Below, one piece after another: positions 11,201-21,230 of a DNA stretch of 64,000 bases. Position 1 is the first letter of the stretch. Every line of letters starts with the position of its first letter. A model generated the notes under the pieces. That model saw only the letters and a program-made list of their open reading frames with translations. It did no database searches and had not been told where the DNA came from. The stretch comes from Cheilinus undulatus. Taxonomy: Eukaryota; Chordata; Actinopteri; Labriformes; Labridae. The stretch lies in assembly GCF_018320785.1 (NCBI RefSeq), contig NC_054881.1:16864275-16928274 (forward strand), in the 5' to 3' direction. The position numbers and the translations under genes were made by a program.

Positions 11201-14200
11201 ACAAAGTGGAGTCTTCAACAGGGCTTCATACCGGCAGTAAACTCCAGGCACCTTGGCATCACTCTACAGGACATCTCCATGAGGACCAGGAGCCCAAAGC
11301 TTATTTATCACCATTTTGTCACTCCACAGACCGTCTCCATGAAAACCAGCAGTCTGCAGGCCGTGTGAAGCTAAAGCATCTCTCTACAGGTCAGACATAA
11401 GGCTTCCTGTATTCACTAAAATACAAAGGTTTATAAATGTTCTTTTTATTTCTGTAGTATATGCACGCTTCAGTCATTATTAGATTTAAAGAGATCCTTC
11501 ATTGTGATTGAACATGTCAGTAAAGAGGCACAGTTTGGTTGTCTCTGTGAGGTAAACCGGACGCTCCTCTCCACAGGCGATCTCTACGATGATCACCAGG
11601 AGGCGGAGTTAAGCGAGGAGTCCACCTCTTCATCCCCATCGCGGCAGCACTCAGCGATCCCCAGGCGTCTTGGCAGCCACCTGAGGAGCAGAATGTGCCG
11701 CAGCATGGCGGCTGACATCGACCAGCTCCTTCAGGAGGAGGAGGAGAGAGGAGGAGGAGGCGACAATGAGGCAGCTCGTCTGAACCGACTCCACCTCATC
11801 TCCTCCACACTCAGCCTTCCCTACAACGTGTCAACGTCATCGTTGTCGTCCTGTTCAACGCCTCCTCTTAGCCACAGCTTTGCCAACCTGACAGAGGGAG
11901 GAGAGGGAAGAGGAGGGAAGAAGAGCATCCCTAACACCTCGTCTTCTGCTCCTCCTGAAGGCTCTGGCAGACAGGTAAAACTAAATAAAGATTATGTAAT
12001 AATGATGAGAACTACCACTGACTAAACATTTTGGGTCCTAACATCTTTAGATTTCTAGATGGCAACCATCACATTAACTCTCTCAGGTGGAGATGGTTGT
12101 GGATCCATGAGAAAAAAACTGAGATATCGTTTGCTCTTACTTTCAGTCTCAGGTTCCTCTGGAGTCCAGAGAGCATGACTGGTTGGTTAAAGGGGCGGCG
12201 GGGGCGTGGCCCGACATCTATTCATTATTCAGAGAGGACTCGACTCTTCTCAACAGACGGGACTTTATCACCGGCTTCACTGTTCTGCACTGGATTGCCA
12301 AACATGGAGACCACAGAGTCCTCAACACTTTATGGTACAATACGAGCAATTAACCCATCTTAAAAGTCATGGTTTAAATATTCAGTTGCTTTTTTAGCTT
12401 TAATTTGTGATACCTGAGGTGTTTACATGGATCTTTAATGGATCTTTTATGTTTTCTGCAATCCTTTAAAACCCCTCAGCCTAATGGAGAAATTCAAAAT
12501 GAAAATAAAATCACTGACTGGTAACATAGTTGTCTTTTTCATATAGACTACCACTGTAAGCTAACTGGCTTTAGAAAAGTACAGGTGTACTTAAGCTGAG
12601 TTTAGTCTCTGCCAAGCTTCATGTTTGTTGTGTTTGAATTTGTGCAGGGAAAATTAAGCACATTACTTACAATGTTTAAGTTGACCTGAAGAAAATGTGC
12701 TGACTTCTAGGAATTTTCTAAAAGGAAAATCTTATTTTAACTTTTAAACTTTTTTTAAATCTCAACAGATCACTGATATCTATGGTGGCCCTGAAGTTCA
12801 ACTGCAAAACATTTCACTACAAACAACTGTACAGAGAAAACTAAAATATTTCACAAACAAAACATTATCACAAAAAGCAAATTATTCATTGGAGTATATT
12901 CTTTTTAAATGAAACTTCATAAAATCCAAAAAACATTTAACAAAAAGTAAATTATTTAATTTAGTTCACAAAACAAAAGTAGTTAAAAAGAAGCAAAATT
13001 TAAAGTATGAATATTTACAATAAAAATGATTTCCAAAATATTAATGAAATACATAAATATTTCATTGAAGTAAAAAATAAATTAAACTAAAATATTTCAA
13101 AAAAGATATATGGAAATTGAATATATCAAAAAACAAAATTTTGAAATATTAAACGAACCCCCAAGATAATTCACAATAGGTAAAATATTTCATCAAACAC
13201 ACAAATTTACACAAAATAAAAATATGTGATGAGACAGGTATTTTCATATGCAAAAAAAATCACATCACAAAAAAGAAATGCAATTGTTTCAAGGAACTCA
13301 GAACTCGAATTTACAGTGAAACACAGGAATATTTTTATGTATGATACCATATTTGTTCATAACATAAGTATAAAAAAAATACACAAATGTTTCCCAAAAG
13401 ACAAAGATGAAGAAAATATATTATTTAAAACACAAATACTCAAAACATATTAAAAAAAAAGAAGAAAGAAAGAAAAGAAACAAATATTTAAAAGATCACA
13501 AAAATATTTAATAAAATTTGAGTATTTTATTACAAACAAAATCTGGAACATTTTATAAAAGGAAGTTATCAAACTAAACGTAACATATTAATGAATTTTG
13601 AATATCACACAAAAAATACCTAATGAAAAATATTTTTTAAAAATATGGAAATATTTCAAAAACACACAAAAAAATGTTTCCAAGAATTAAAAAAAAAATT
13701 TCAGACACAAATATTTTAGAAAACCAGAAATGTCTGATGAAAAATGTAATAAATAATCCATAAAGTAAAAATACTTGAATCATGAAATCTCAAATATTTT
13801 GCTGATCTAAGTTAAAGTAAACTAAAACTGAAACCCAAATAACTGTAGTCCTGATAAATCTTTTTGTACGTCATCATATATTTTACACCTCTGTGAAATG
13901 CTTTTTGTGTTCAGAGAAATATTAACACAGTTGACCTTTTCGGCCAACGTACTGATCCACTGTCTCTGGTTCTGTTTTCAGGTACGGTGTTCAGAAGGCT
14001 GGTCTGTCATTTGACATAAATGCCAGGTCAACATGTGGCCACACCCCTCTCCACATCGCTGCCATGCATGGCCACAAGAACATCATGCGCTTGCTGGTGA
14101 ACAAATTCCACGCTGATGTGAGGCTGAGGGACACGGCGGGGAAGAAACCCTGGCACTACCTGAGCCATTTCTCACCGCCTGATGTCTTCCAGCTGCTGGG

Positions 14201-14453
14201 AGCTCCAGCACGGGCTGCTTTAGGAGGAGGTGGCAGCAGTGGGGGAGGAGGAGGAGGGGGAGGAGTTGTGAGGTCCGAGTCTATGTGGAAACATGAAAAG
14301 CGTAGGAGGAGGCATCATCTCTCCTCAGCTTCTTCAGCAGAAAGACCGCAGAGCATTTCAGCAAAGGTTAAAAGATCGTCGTCCATCGCTGCTTTTCTCA
14401 AACACAAATCACTGCGACACTTACAGGGTCATCAGTCCGACTCGCCCATTTAA
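8265..14453 (+). CDS. sowahb: Sosondowah ankyrin-repeat protein B
   Basis: Six exons join in phase: 8265-9999, 10118-10849, 11147-11389, 11577-11974, 12147-12334 and 13982-14453 (1255 codons plus stop). All introns are GT-AG. Residues 1-75 match the SOWAH N-terminal domain (MASELTQDAVLQFLRSGGGS ... FVNSVATVQQLDGVSYVVLK). Residues about 174-640 are a tandem array of a 61-residue unit. Exon 2 carries an acidic run (DEDEDEEEEEM). Exons 5-6 encode the conserved block EHDWLVKGAAGAWPDIYSLF and ankyrin repeats (TGFTVLHWIAKHGDH; GHTPLHIAAMHGHKNIMRLL). A Gly/Ser run and a basic tail (KHEKRRRRHH) follow. Molecular function is poorly known; the ankyrin block suggests protein binding. As I recall, mammalian SOWAHB is encoded in one exon and is about 790 residues, so this copy is longer and intron-split. 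Synteny with shroom3, ccni and ccng2 supports paralogue B. Confidence 0.92.
8784..9999 (+). repeat. in-frame coding minisatellite, 183 bp (61-residue) units
   Basis: Inside sowahb exon 1, starting at residue 174, a 61-codon unit repeats about six and a half times and continues across the intron as a degenerate eighth copy in exon 2 (about 10118-10300). Each unit has the landmarks SPK.GQ, FDP.A.GITPVV, AVR.H.ETRQQIPI, EPLRGREAE and a Pro-rich SF.E.PA.DR end. Units start near 8784, 8967, 9150, 9333, 9516, 9699 and 9870. Units 4 and 5 are nearly identical; units 6 and 7 are shortened in frame. The length being a multiple of three and the conserved frame argue for selection on the protein. Confidence 0.93.
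12783..13770. repeat. expanded AT-rich array in sowahb intron 5
   Basis: The intron 12335-13981 holds about 1 kb of diverged repeats of 'aaatatttcacaaaacac'-like units. The array opens with 'tggtggccctgaagttcaac' (12782-12801), which resembles the end of the fold-back element at 28403-28582 ('tggccctgaaggccaacagg'). I infer an element of that family whose internal part was amplified. It is non-coding; open frames inside it are A-rich artefacts. Confidence 0.6.
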
Positions 14454-16740
14454 AAACTTCCACTGATGGATTAAAAGCCCTTGCTTTGGAGAGATGTTTA
14501 ATTTACTAACCATCAGAGGAACAGCTGCTGGTGTACTGAACAGTTTAAGCAGCTCAGAGAGGTTTAAAACTGGATTTAAAGAGCACAAAGTGTGCTATTT
14601 CTGATACAAATGTATTATATTTATATCTATGGGACCATTCACACTAGTCTGTCAGTTTATGCTCCACTTCTTCTAATGGATTAATTCATGTTTGCCAGTG
14701 CCATAAAGATCCTCCCTAAAAATCAGCTGGATAACTTCAGTATGTCTTGGCTTATTAAACTACAGTTTGACCAAATCTTATAAATTTTGATGGGCATGTA
14801 GAGACCTTTAGCTTAGATTTTTGATTTAATCCCCAAGATTTTAAGCCACTCTTAAAAATAAGTCTAAGTAACTTAATCAAGTCTTCTGCCCACTGATAAG
14901 AGTCTGCAGGTTTTGTAATATTCATTGAAATTACAAACTGGGTGCAAAGCCAGCATCCCCAGGAAAAATCACAACCTGCATCATGATCTAGATATTTTTA
15001 ATCCTCCAGAGAGAGTAGGTGGAAGCACAAACAGCTTTACTGTTCCAGATTATGATCATATCAGCCACACCTCTAATTATACATGGTAAGCATCCTTCTT
15101 TAAACCAGAACAGACAAGTTATAAAACAAATTCTCCTCCAGTACAATGTGCCCTGAAAGACGTGATCTTTTCTGACCCAAACTGTATTTTGGACCAGGCT
15201 GTAAACATGTTTATCTCCGCTGTAAAAATTGTCATTTTAACATGGGTGTGTATGTGGCCTCTGCTACTTCTGCATCCAGCCTCTGGTGGACATTTGAGGA
15301 ACTGCAATTTTAGGGCTTCTTCACTGACTTCACTTTGCAATCACGGAGGTTTCTGTTGACAGCTTCTCCCTTTCATTTTACTTTGTGGAAAATTTCGACC
15401 CCAGCTGTTTTCAAGTTCTTTACTCAAAGTATCCTTTCTAATCTTTTTGAGCATGTTTCCTGAACTGTTAAGGAGCTAAAATCTTCCCAGCAGCATGGAT
15501 TACACTGCAGGAGAGCAAGATCAACCTTTCTTACTGCCTTTTTGATGGCAGTGAACTTCTTTTTTATTTGTACATAGTCATCGTAAGTTTGATTTATTTT
15601 GCAGGATTATCAGCCTTTTCTCTCTCAAGCCTCCCTGTGAGTGTGGTCTTCTGACTTTAGCTCAAAATTTTAAACTCAGGCTTATTAACTGCAGCTGCAG
15701 GGAGTTTCAGTGCCTCAGAACTCTTGTAACACAAAGGCTGTAAAGGGAAGCAAGAGGTGAACCACAGCATGTTGCAGAGCAGAGCAGAGCAGGTTTCATT
15801 GTGATCTCCTGATGTCATTGTTGTTGGAAGGAAAGACAAACAGGGCAAGGTTGAAGTTTAAGAGCCGCAGGACACAAAGAGCTGCAGTTTCTGTCTGCAG
15901 CTGTGATTTACATGCAGAGAAGACACTGCAGCTTGTTAACACTTGTCACATGTATCCAAACTTTGCTAATGTGGACTCAACATTCCTCACATTGTTTTAG
16001 GAATTCATCATTATATATAATGTTTTCTTCCTTTAAAGCTGTCTTTAGCTGCAGGCTTGGAAAGTTACGTTGCACTGGATTTAAATCTAATAAGGTAGTG
16101 ATAAAAACATGACAATCACCTGCACGACAATTCTGTATTAGTTTGTTTTTAAATACGCTTTGAAGCCTTGCTGGCACTTAATCCAAGAATTTGCAAGTAG
16201 ATTTATTTTTTTAATCAATTTATAGAGCACTTTTTGAACTCCATATCACTCAGGGCTTTACAAATGCGTCAAAATAAAAACAGGAAGGTGGTTTCTTACC
16301 TTTGGCATCCAAAAATCCTTGAGTATGTGCTGACTTACAAATTTTGAAGAACATCTCTCAAAGTGTCTTAGAAGAAACCCTACATGATAGAACAAGTTTA
16401 TTTTACTGGATAGATATTTTTATCTCTTATATGCATACTGAATTAAAAAAACTTTCTATATATCTACATTTTAAAATAACTTTGACATTATGAACTCACA
16501 AGGTGCCATGTTTTACTTTGCTGGGTATAATGACGCTTCAGCAACATTAGTTGCCCATCAAATATTTGTATTGTGAACATGATTCCACTATTAAGAGATA
16601 ATTGTGATGGTTTTACTCTCAGTGTAAATCAAGCAAATGTAGTTATAGAGGCAAAAAGATGGCGAATGGAGCTGATTTTATGAGTGCCTGCTGAGAAAGA
16701 GATGCAAACAAGCATGGAGCCCCGTTCATCACCAACAGTC
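14454..16740. other. sowahb 3' UTR and downstream intergenic DNA
   Basis: AT-rich DNA after the sowahb stop. Candidate poly(A) hexamers include ATTAAA at 14471-14476 and AATAAA at 16273-16278; none is clearly favoured. Short frames around 15.1-16.2 kb on both strands lack domain or splice support. Nothing else recognised. Confidence 0.4.
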
Positions 16741-17263
16741 TTTAAAGGTCACATATTATGCCAAATACACATTTTAAGACTTTTCTAACCAAAATATGTG
16801 GTCCTAGCCTGTCCACAATCCCCCCAACAATCAGAAAAATCCATTCCCTCCCCCCTCTCTTTTTCCACCTTGCAGAAAATGTGTGCTGAAACTAGCAGTT
16901 CTCAGATTTCCCCCTCATGATGTCATGTGGGGAATTAGCACCAACCCCAGGTTTGATTGGCCCACCCCACTTGGAAGAAGGTTCTGCCCTCCTCTCCTGG
17001 TCCTCCTCTCAGCTGCCAGCTGAGGGCCACATCCATTAAGCCGCATCTACGTCCTGAGAGGGGCAGAGTCACACAGCTTATTAACATTTAAAGCCACAGA
17101 TACAGAAACAGCTCGTTCTGAGCAGGGCTGAAACAGAGGGGTTTTATAGACATGCAAAAATCCAACACTGGAGTGTTTCATCAGCAACAATCTTCACAGG
17201 CATGTTTTATACTCTGAGACCAATACGAACTTGTCTTAAACGTGTAAAATATTTGACCTTTAA
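16741..17263. mobile_element. short non-autonomous DNA transposon (MITE-like)
   Basis: A block of about 520 bp bounded by inverted termini: 'ttaaaggtc' at 16742-16750 and 'gacctttaa' at 17255-17263. The interior is richer in GC than its flanks ('tgatgtcatgtggggaatta', 'gggcagagtcacacagc') and has no transposase. From memory, sequences beginning 'aaaggtcacatattatgcc' are widely dispersed in teleost genomes. Superfamily and target-site duplication could not be settled. Confidence 0.6.
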
Positions 17264-19990
17264 TAAAGGCAATGAAAGCGACATACCAGAAACATGAGCG
17301 GTGCTTTGATTAGGCGGACCTTTAACCCCGTTTTTTGTAATTTATGCAGAGACACCTTATCTATCAATCTTAAGCACAGCATCTATTGATATTAACAGCA
17401 AGGATTTATCTTGTAAGTTCTCTTTATATGTAGAGATTCACAAGATAAATGCGCTTTCTTTTAATATCTCCAGCTGGCACATGTTTAATAGTATTTTTTA
17501 TAAGGCGAGTCTGTATACATAAAGAAAAGAAACAGATCGCGTTTGTGGTATGTCACCATTATTTCCTATTTAAAGATATTGGTTGGGAATGGGGCTCCTT
17601 GTTTATTTGCATATGAAGAGAGAAAGCATCCAGGTGATCACTGAGACATTGGGATATATGTTTGATTATGTTCATAATATTAAGATGTGGTGGGGGACTA
17701 GTGCACAGAATTGGTACCGACAGAGGACCGCGGAAGACTCATCACCTCATATTACTCAGAGGGCAGTGCAGACTAAAACATGGCGTCATCTTGGTGAGGT
17801 AGTTTAAATTTTCATTCAGAAGTTTCTCAAAATACAGATATTTAGTGAGTTTTTGTTCATGATTATAAGGTATTCAAATATCTATCCAGTATGGTGAATT
17901 TGTCTGATAATGCAGAGTTCCTTATGGCTCAGATGTATGACCATGTATACATCCATACGTCTAGACCTACAGATAGACAGCCCAAAAATAAAATGCCTTG
18001 GTTCCCTGGGGCGTAGTACCAAATCTGGTATAATCAGGAAAGCCTCATCAGTAAAAGTCAACAGAAGAGATTTAAAAGAGATCCGGCTCTGTTTACAGTG
18101 ATTTTATTTTGACGTAAAACTTCTGCCTTGAGAGCTTTAAGTTGTAATAAAGCTTGCTATGGTATAAATATTTTTGTTATGGTAGGTTGAGTGTTATGTT
18201 TATAGCAAGTATTATTTATTGAAAGTCTTCTGTTCATAAAAGCCTGAAAACAGTCCTCTTAACAGCAGGCTTTTCATATAGGAACATGGCACTGGCTGCT
18301 TTTCTAGCAAAGCAGCAATATGCATCCTCAAATTGAACACATCATACTTATAAATTATATTTCTTAATTATGTTAATATATTGATTTATAATGATACACT
18401 AAAAAAAATTAACATCAAATAATACTCAGTCACTGTGTTTTGAGTAGAATAAAGCGATGAAATATTCTGTCGTGAACAAATATTGTTTAGCCTTTCATAT
18501 TTAGATTTCCCTTTCCTTTTATCTGCTTGTGACGTCTAAAACCAGCTATTGAGGATTCTACAAACCATCAGCTGGTCTGATTCAAGCTGCAGTGGCTCAG
18601 TTCACAGCTGAAACTGTCCTTTGCAATATTATGAAACTGTGCAGAGTTTTAGTCTAAAGTCGACTTCAGTGAACAAATTTTCAGCCTTAAAAGGAAGAAA
18701 AGCAATCTGAAAACTGTCGAAATATTAAAAAAACTGTATAAACAGTAATGGAAGTACTGTAGATGACTCGTAATAAGTGGTGTTTAACTTTGTAAATGAA
18801 TCTGCTCTGAAGTCTACTCTCATATTACTATTTCTGAAACCAGGGTTAATGTGTATCCACAGAACAAGTATTAAAATGTTTTACAGCTGGACGTAATGCA
18901 GTTTTATTTTTGTCTTCGAGGTTGTATTTAATCTTTATATATTTCCCTTTTATGAGAATCAAACCCATGACTAAAGACACAAAATTTCAGTTCTTTAAAT
19001 CGGGAAAACGCAAACCACTTTTTACAGAAATGCTTGATTACTAAAAAACGACTGATCGTAAGCTGTAGAAATGTATGGGAAATTGAGCCCACTTCTCAGG
19101 TGATTTCCACTTAATTAACATTTGGTTTTTTTTATGTCATAATAGAGACATATCTGAAAGAGCGTTCACTGTGATTGCAGACTACAGCACAGCACTCATA
19201 GCCTTAAAACTGATATAACCCACAATTAGTTCAATTGTTGGAGACTCGGTGTTTAATGAAACATAAAGGTTTGCTGATGATAACGCTTCATTCCAGTAAA
19301 TCTTATTTGATGTGAAAGAGGCACTTTAAGTCCAAATACAACACTAGGTCTAACTTTTTCTCTCAGGATAAACCATGGATACTGAGCATGTTTCAACAAA
19401 GCCCTTCAGTTAGTACATCCATACTCGTGTAGAGCTCACTATAACAAAAACAAAGAGTCGTGATCAAACATGTCCTTCGGCCTGCAGCGTCTCTCTTCTC
19501 AGATTGAACATGTACATGCCAGTTTGACACCAACAAAACAAAATGCAAGGTATTTATATATAAAGCTACTGAGTGGACCCACTGAACATGATCCAGTCAA
19601 ATTCATCTGTGTTTAAATATTAGACCTAAGACATGGAATCAATTTAGAGACTCAGAAACCTCATATGAGGCAGTAAGGTTACGTGATAATACTAAACTCC
19701 AGGGTATTTTAAGGAAGTCATAAAGAAATCCGTTGTGTTATGTTCTCATTAATATTAAATGCCTTTATAGTGTGTAAATGTCCAGCAGCAGCACAACCGA
19801 TGTTTGAAGATGCTCTGAAAGGCAGAAGGAGATTTAGGAAATGTACTTTTAGGTACCGTGAATACAAACTGATGCTTGAGTATTATGGCATTGCAGTGTT
19901 TTTGTAACCTGACATGCCAGATGGATTTAACTCAGCTACATAGCTAAAAACCCTAAAATTAAAGTTTTTGTGTGATAAAATGAAGACAAA
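17264..19990. other. intergenic DNA between sowahb and ccni
   Basis: AT-rich sequence with no supportable gene. A short hairpin lies at 17404-17450. Human has SEPTIN11 at this place; I see no septin GTPase exon here on either strand. Confidence 0.4.
17404..17450. other. short imperfect hairpin
   Basis: 'atttatcttgt' (17404-17414) pairs perfectly with 'acaagataaat' (17440-17450). Pairing continues inward imperfectly to TCTCT/AGAGA, leaving a short loop. It is shorter than a normal microRNA precursor and lies in intergenic DNA. Confidence 0.5.
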
Positions 19991-21230
19991 GCTCTTAGTC
20001 AGTTTTCATTCTCTTTATTTATCGATGCCGTGGTGCGTTCAGAGACCCCGGGCAGCCACCAGCAGCTCCTACAGCAGGATGGCCAGAGCTTTTTGCAGGA
20101 ATACAAAATATATTAAACAGAACTGTAAGAGATAAAAACAGAGCGTGTTGTTTCTGATTCATCTGAACACCGAAGTGAATATTGTCACATTTCTCTCTCT
20201 TTGCTTAAATAAACTCGAGGTTGTTTAATCACATCAGGTGCTGAGGCAAACAGTAACAGACAAATGTTAATCCTACATTAGAAGCTGGTTTAGTAACTAG
20301 TCGTTTAGTTGAGTTTGGCTCCAGTATGAACAGGAAAATCATCATTTTGAAGCCAAGGTGCCAACAGAGGCTGCCTGATTAAAGCAGCATGAAAAAGACT
20401 TAACAGGTGAATAAAACAACCCGAGAATTTAAACCAGCCGTCACAACACGCTGAGTGGGAGACGGGGAAGAACAGAAGGACTCATAGGAGGGATTTTTAT
20501 ATTAGCATCTCATTAAGAATCAAATTACACTTCACTTTGAAAACAAACTTCTCTATCTGGGCAAATATTACAGATTATCATCTATTGAGCAACATTCATA
20601 CATCTGAGGTTATAAATAGAGATGAAAACATGCAGAGTGAGGGAGGAAAGACAAACATTAATATTAAAATGGAAGAGAAGAAGATGTGAAAAACAAATAT
20701 AAGTTGACAAACGACAGAGAGTGAGACACACGGGGTGAAGAAGTCAATTCTACCTTTTTTTGAAGTTATTTTTTGTACTTTTTTGTTACTTATTATCTTT
20801 GTGTTCAACAGATATAATTAATAAGATAGTAGCAGCAGCACGTTTTTTAGTTTTTAGATATTGACATTTTTTTGGGGCTCTGTTTTCTGGCTGCAGGAGG
20901 CGATGGCGGCTAACCTCAGGACAGCTGAACAGCTTGGAGTCGTTTGTAATGAAACCAAAACCATCTTCACCTCTTCAGCCATCTTTACTGCAGCTGTCTT
21001 TCATGTTTTATTTCTTTACTGTGCAACAACTCTACTAGCAACAGTGATGGGCAACCTTTCCAGAAGAGCTGCCTTTATATTGCTTTTAATGCAAACGAGA
21101 ACATTGAACCCAAGCTTTCTCTTTCGTAGTTGCTGGGGTAGTTGCCCATCACTGTTGCCTGATTTGAGGATTTGAAGTGAAACAGGAAGATGGTTTTGGT
21201 TTGAAGGTGGTTTTGGTTTCTGTTTGGTCT
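19991..21230 (-). other. ccni 3' UTR with poly(A) signal
   Basis: The region downstream of the ccni stop on the minus strand. The strongest poly(A) candidate is the hexamer TTTATT at 20014-20019 (AATAAA on the minus strand), giving a 3' UTR of about 1.2 kb, similar to what I recall for mammalian CCNI. An 18 bp perfect inverted repeat lies inside at 21038-21158. Confidence 0.5.
21038..21158. repeat. 121 bp inverted-repeat unit in the ccni 3' UTR
   Basis: 'gcaacagtgatgggcaac' (21038-21055) and 'gttgcccatcactgttgc' (21141-21158) are perfect reverse complements, 85 bp apart. The CAGTGATGGGCAA termini look like a miniature hAT-type transposon end. No clear target duplication is visible. In ccni transcripts the arms could pair. 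Confidence 0.6.

Noticed and set aside
17583-17807. Open frame of 74 codons in the sowahb-ccni interval
   Set aside because: No recognisable domain, splice support or codon bias, and it lies in repeat-rich intergenic DNA.
14454-19990. Possible septin11 between sowahb and ccni
   Set aside because: None of the septin GTPase motifs (P-loop G..G.GKS, AKAD) could be read in any frame here.
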